From positions 1 to 17,356 of the forward strand of contig JBFHES010000074.1 of assembly GCA_041584015.1 (NCBI GenBank): a stretch of 17,356 bases of DNA, given 5' to 3'. Below the pieces are notes generated by a model. The model saw nothing but the letters and a program-made list of their open reading frames with translations, had not been told where the DNA came from and made no database searches. Numbering within the stretch: the stretch's first letter is position 1; each line of letters opens with the position of its first letter. Source of the DNA: JBFHES01 sp041584015. GTDB taxonomy: Bacteria; Bacteroidota; Bacteroidia; Bacteroidales; M50B96. This document shows, piece after piece, positions 14,757 to 17,356 of the stretch. The translations under genes and the position numbers were made by a program.

Positions 14757-17356
14757 ATGCTACGAAAAATACTCTTTGTATTGGTTGCTTTTCTTTTTGC
14801 GAATGGGTTGCTTGCGCAATCAGGTTCGTTACAAGGTAAGGTAATTGATAAAGAAACGCGAGAGCCAATTCCATTTTGTAATGTAATTATCGAACAAGAT
14901 GGTTCTCAGATTGGTGGAAGCAGTACAGATTTTGACGGAGCTTATACCGTTAAACCTATTCCTGCTGGAAAATTTACGGTTAAGGCCTCGTATGTCGGAT
15001 ATAACACAATGGCTCAGACCGGCGTAATTATTCGAAATGAAAAAATTACATTCCTTGATCTAGAATTGACTTCTTCAAGTCAACAATTAGATCAGGTTGA
15101 AGTTGTGGCTTACAAAGTGCCACTTATTAGTAAAGACCAAACCCAGAGTGGTGAGACTGTAACGTCGGAGCAGATTGAAAAAATGCCTGGACGTTCAGCA
15201 GCGGCGGTTGCAACTACTGTTGCAGGTGTATACTCTGAGAATGGTGAAATTGGTAGTATCCGTGGTGCACGTTCAAGTGGTAACGTAACCTATGTTGATG
15301 GTGTTAAGATTATTGGATCTAACACACTTCCCCAATCAGCAATTGCTGAGGTTGCCGTTGTAACAGGTGGTATTCCAGCAAAATATGGTGATGCAACCGG
15401 TGGTATTATTAACATTACAACTAAAGGGCCTTCATCAAAATTCTTTGGTGGTCTGGAAGGTATTACTTCTGCTGTTGTAGATAATGATGTGTACAACCTG
15501 GTAGGAGCTTCAATCTCTGGTCCGCTTGTAACGCTTCATAAAAAAGATGCTTCGCGTAAGAAAACTGTTGCCGGTTATTTAATTTCTGGTGAGTTTACGT
15601 ATGCTAAAAATGGTAAAGTAAATACACCATTATATAGAGCAAAGGATGACGTTGTAGATTACGTTACTAACAACCCGGTGAGTAGAACTCCATTTGGTTT
15701 AGGTAGTGTTTATAACTCAGAATACCTACATCAGGATGCTTTTGAAACTTATTCAAATGCATTTAAGAATCCTTTCTATAGAATAAACCTCGTTGGTAAA
15801 ATTGATATTAAGCCATCAAAGAATACTAACATTGTAATCGGTGGATCGTTTGTACATTCAAAAAGCACAAACTTTAGCGTAGCGCACGCCATGTTTAATT
15901 CTGATAATTTCTCTGAAAGTTTTTATGATAACTGGAGAACATATATTAGATACACTCAGCGCTTCCCTGATAATCCAGACATCGAAAACCCTGTAATTAA
16001 GAATGCATATTATTCTATTCAGGCAGATTATGAATATACTGCTAGCAAATCTTGGGATAAAACGCACAAGGACAATCTATTTGGATATGGTCACGTAGGT
16101 ACGTTTGATCATTACAAAACAATTGGTTACACCAGTGAGATTCTTCAGGATACTGTTTCTGGAATCAATGCTCATTTAATGACTGGTTATTTTGATACAT
16201 TGGTAACCATAACTCCAAGTACTTTTAATCCGGAAGTTTCTAATGTTAACGCTGGATTGTATGAGATGTTTGGTGACGGACTTTACAATAGAAATGATGT
16301 TTCTATTCGTAGCTTAGGTGGTTTGCTAAACGGCGACGGAGTTGCTTCTGCTTACGGTATTTGGGCTAGCCCGGGTGCTTTAACTTCAGGATACAATATT
16401 AGTAACTCAACTCAGTTTAGAGTTTCTGCTGCTGGTGCTGCCGATATTCGCAAGCATGAGATTTCAGTAGGTTTTGAGTTCGAGCAAAGAAAATCTAGTT
16501 CTTATGGTGTATCTCCATCAGGATTATGGACAAGAGCTCGTGAGTTAATGAACAAACATATTGAACAGCTTGACTTCTCTACACCGATTCTTCATTATTT
16601 AACTGATGAAAACGGACAAATCGTTTATGATGATTTAGGAAATGCAGTATTTAACGATACAATTTCTTATGCAAGATTATATAGTGAGCAGGATCAATCT
16701 TCATTCGACTATAACTTTAGAAAAGCTCATGGAATAAACGAGAGTGGAACGGAGTGGGTAGACATTGATAGTTATGATCCATCTGAATTAGATATTGAGT
16801 ACTTTAGTGCTGATGAACTGCTTAACAGTGGTAATAATTACATAGCTAACCGTGGTTATGATGTTTATGGAAACCAGTTAGCCGACAAGCCAACGCTTCA
16901 GGATTACTTTACTAAGAAAAATGCTCAAGGTGATTATACAAGAGAGCTTGGTGCTTTTGAACCAACATATGCTTCAGGTTATATTCAGGACAAATTTGCA
17001 TTTAGAGATTTAGTATTCCGTGTTGGTGTACGTATCGACAGATATGATGCTAACCAAATGGTTTTAAAAGATGCATATTCTTTATATGATACTTATAAAG
17101 CTGGAGATTTAAGAGCAGACGGAACTCCACATTACATTGTTGATGGTGATGTACCAAGCAATATTGGTGACGATGCTGTTATTTATGTAGATAATATTGA
17201 AAACCCTAGTAAAGTAGTTGGTTATCGTCAGGATGATACATGGTACAACGCAACTGGTACTGAAGTTGATGACCCTGCTATTATTAGTACTGCTACAGGT
17301 ATTCAGCCGTACTTAGTTAATCCTGGTGTTGAAATGACATCTGCTGATTATACTAC
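14757..17356 (+). CDS. TonB-dependent receptor, C-terminus beyond the window
   Basis: The frame stays open from the ATG at 14757 to the window end (866 codons plus two bases), so the barrel is incomplete. A signal peptide (1-21, ending LLAQ) is followed by a carboxypeptidase-regulatory-like domain (about 25-108; LQGKVIDKETREPIPF, DFDGAYTVKPIPAGKFTVKA) and a plug domain (about 115-225). The plug includes VEVVAYKVPL, EQIEKMPGRSAAAVATTVAG, GSIRGARSSGNVTYVDG and VVTGGIPAKYGDATGGIINI. The remainder is barrel with long loops. It is larger than the receptor at 7917 and lacks the standard SusC plug signature, so a SusC glycan importer is less likely, although no downstream gene can be checked. Codon use is strongly restricted (GGT and GCT dominate), unlike the other receptor, suggesting an abundant outer membrane protein. 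Its substrate is unknown. Confidence 0.9.
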   Translation, partial: MLRKILFVLVAFLFANGLLAQSGSLQGKVIDKETREPIPFCNVIIEQDGSQIGGSSTDFDGAYTVKPIPAGKFTVKASYVGYNTMAQTGVIIRNEKITFLDLELTSSSQQLDQVEVVAYKVPLISKDQTQSGETVTSEQIEKMPGRSAAAVATTVAGVYSENGEIGSIRGARSSGNVTYVDGVKIIGSNTLPQSAIAEVAVVTGGIPAKYGDATGGIINITTKGPSSKFFGGLEGITSAVVDNDVYNLVGASISGPLVTLHKKDASRKKTVAGYLISGEFTYAKNGKVNTPLYRAKDDVVDYVTNNPVSRTPFGLGSVYNSEYLHQDAFETYSNAFKNPFYRINLVGKIDIKPSKNTNIVIGGSFVHSKSTNFSVAHAMFNSDNFSESFYDNWRTYIRYTQRFPDNPDIENPVIKNAYYSIQADYEYTASKSWDKTHKDNLFGYGHVGTFDHYKTIGYTSEILQDTVSGINAHLMTGYFDTLVTITPSTFNPEVSNVNAGLYEMFGDGLYNRNDVSIRSLGGLLNGDGVASAYGIWASPGALTSGYNISNSTQFRVSAAGAADIRKHEISVGFEFEQRKSSSYGVSPSGLWTRARELMNKHIEQLDFSTPILHYLTDENGQIVYDDLGNAVFNDTISYARLYSEQDQSSFDYNFRKAHGINESGTEWVDIDSYDPSELDIEYFSADELLNSGNNYIANRGYDVYGNQLADKPTLQDYFTKKNAQGDYTRELGAFEPTYASGYIQDKFAFRDLVFRVGVRIDRYDANQMVLKDAYSLYDTYKAGDLRADGTPHYIVDGDVPSNIGDDAVIYVDNIENPSKVVGYRQDDTWYNATGTEVDDPAIISTATGIQPYLVNPGVEMTSADYT

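Noticed and set aside
14757..17356. SusC-type glycan importer
   Set aside because: The plug lacks the usual SusC signature and no SusD gene can be seen before the window ends, so only a general TonB-dependent receptor is called.

Overview
The window reads as chromosomal DNA from a Bacteroidota bacterium, most likely a free-living or sediment member of Bacteroidia (Marinilabiliales/Prolixibacteraceae-like; the family is a guess). Supporting signs are the ftsX-DUF3098-uppP-truB-queA gene order, type 9 secretion system (T9SS) sorting domains of both type A and type B, two TonB-dependent receptors with an N-terminal carboxypeptidase-regulatory-like domain, AT-rich leaders with few Shine-Dalgarno sites, and TAnnTTTG-like -7 promoter boxes.

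Layout. (1) Positions 1-885 hold no gene. They carry two ~97% identical direct copies of a ~235-bp non-coding element (1-235 and 515-750), separated by a spacer with two REP-like GAA-loop palindromes, then the queA terminator. (2) Positions 886-4724 (minus strand) are a compact housekeeping operon: ftsX, a DUF3098 membrane protein, uppP, truB and queA. It joins cell division and wall synthesis to tRNA modification. (3) Positions 4982-10184 (plus strand) are five closely spaced genes: a tandem universal stress protein, a secreted SPOR-domain protein, an unpaired transketolase N-terminal subunit, a small T9SS type A cargo protein and a TonB-dependent receptor. (4) rsgA (10185-11117, minus) is convergent with the receptor, and their stop codons touch. 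(5) Positions 11339-13606 (plus) encode an ECF sigma factor followed by a membrane-anchored protein. That protein has an anti-sigma-like N-terminus, adhesin-type Ig/PKD domains and a T9SS type B C-terminal domain. A strong bidirectional terminator follows. (6) Positions 13699-14624 hold a divergent pair, a Rieske-like lipoprotein (minus) and a small single-pass membrane protein (plus), sharing a 38-bp promoter region. (7) From 14757 to the window end lies a second, larger TonB-dependent receptor, truncated by the window edge and with the codon use of a highly expressed gene.

Most of the window is ordinary core genome. The most unusual item is the sigma factor/surface-domain pair in (5), which looks like an envelope-to-transcription signalling module whose sensor part is built from T9SS adhesin modules. 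The repeat block at the left edge, the unpaired transketolase half, the secreted protein/receptor pair and the Rieske-like lipoprotein with non-canonical ligands are secondary points of interest. Functions are assigned from motifs and family knowledge; no database search was run.
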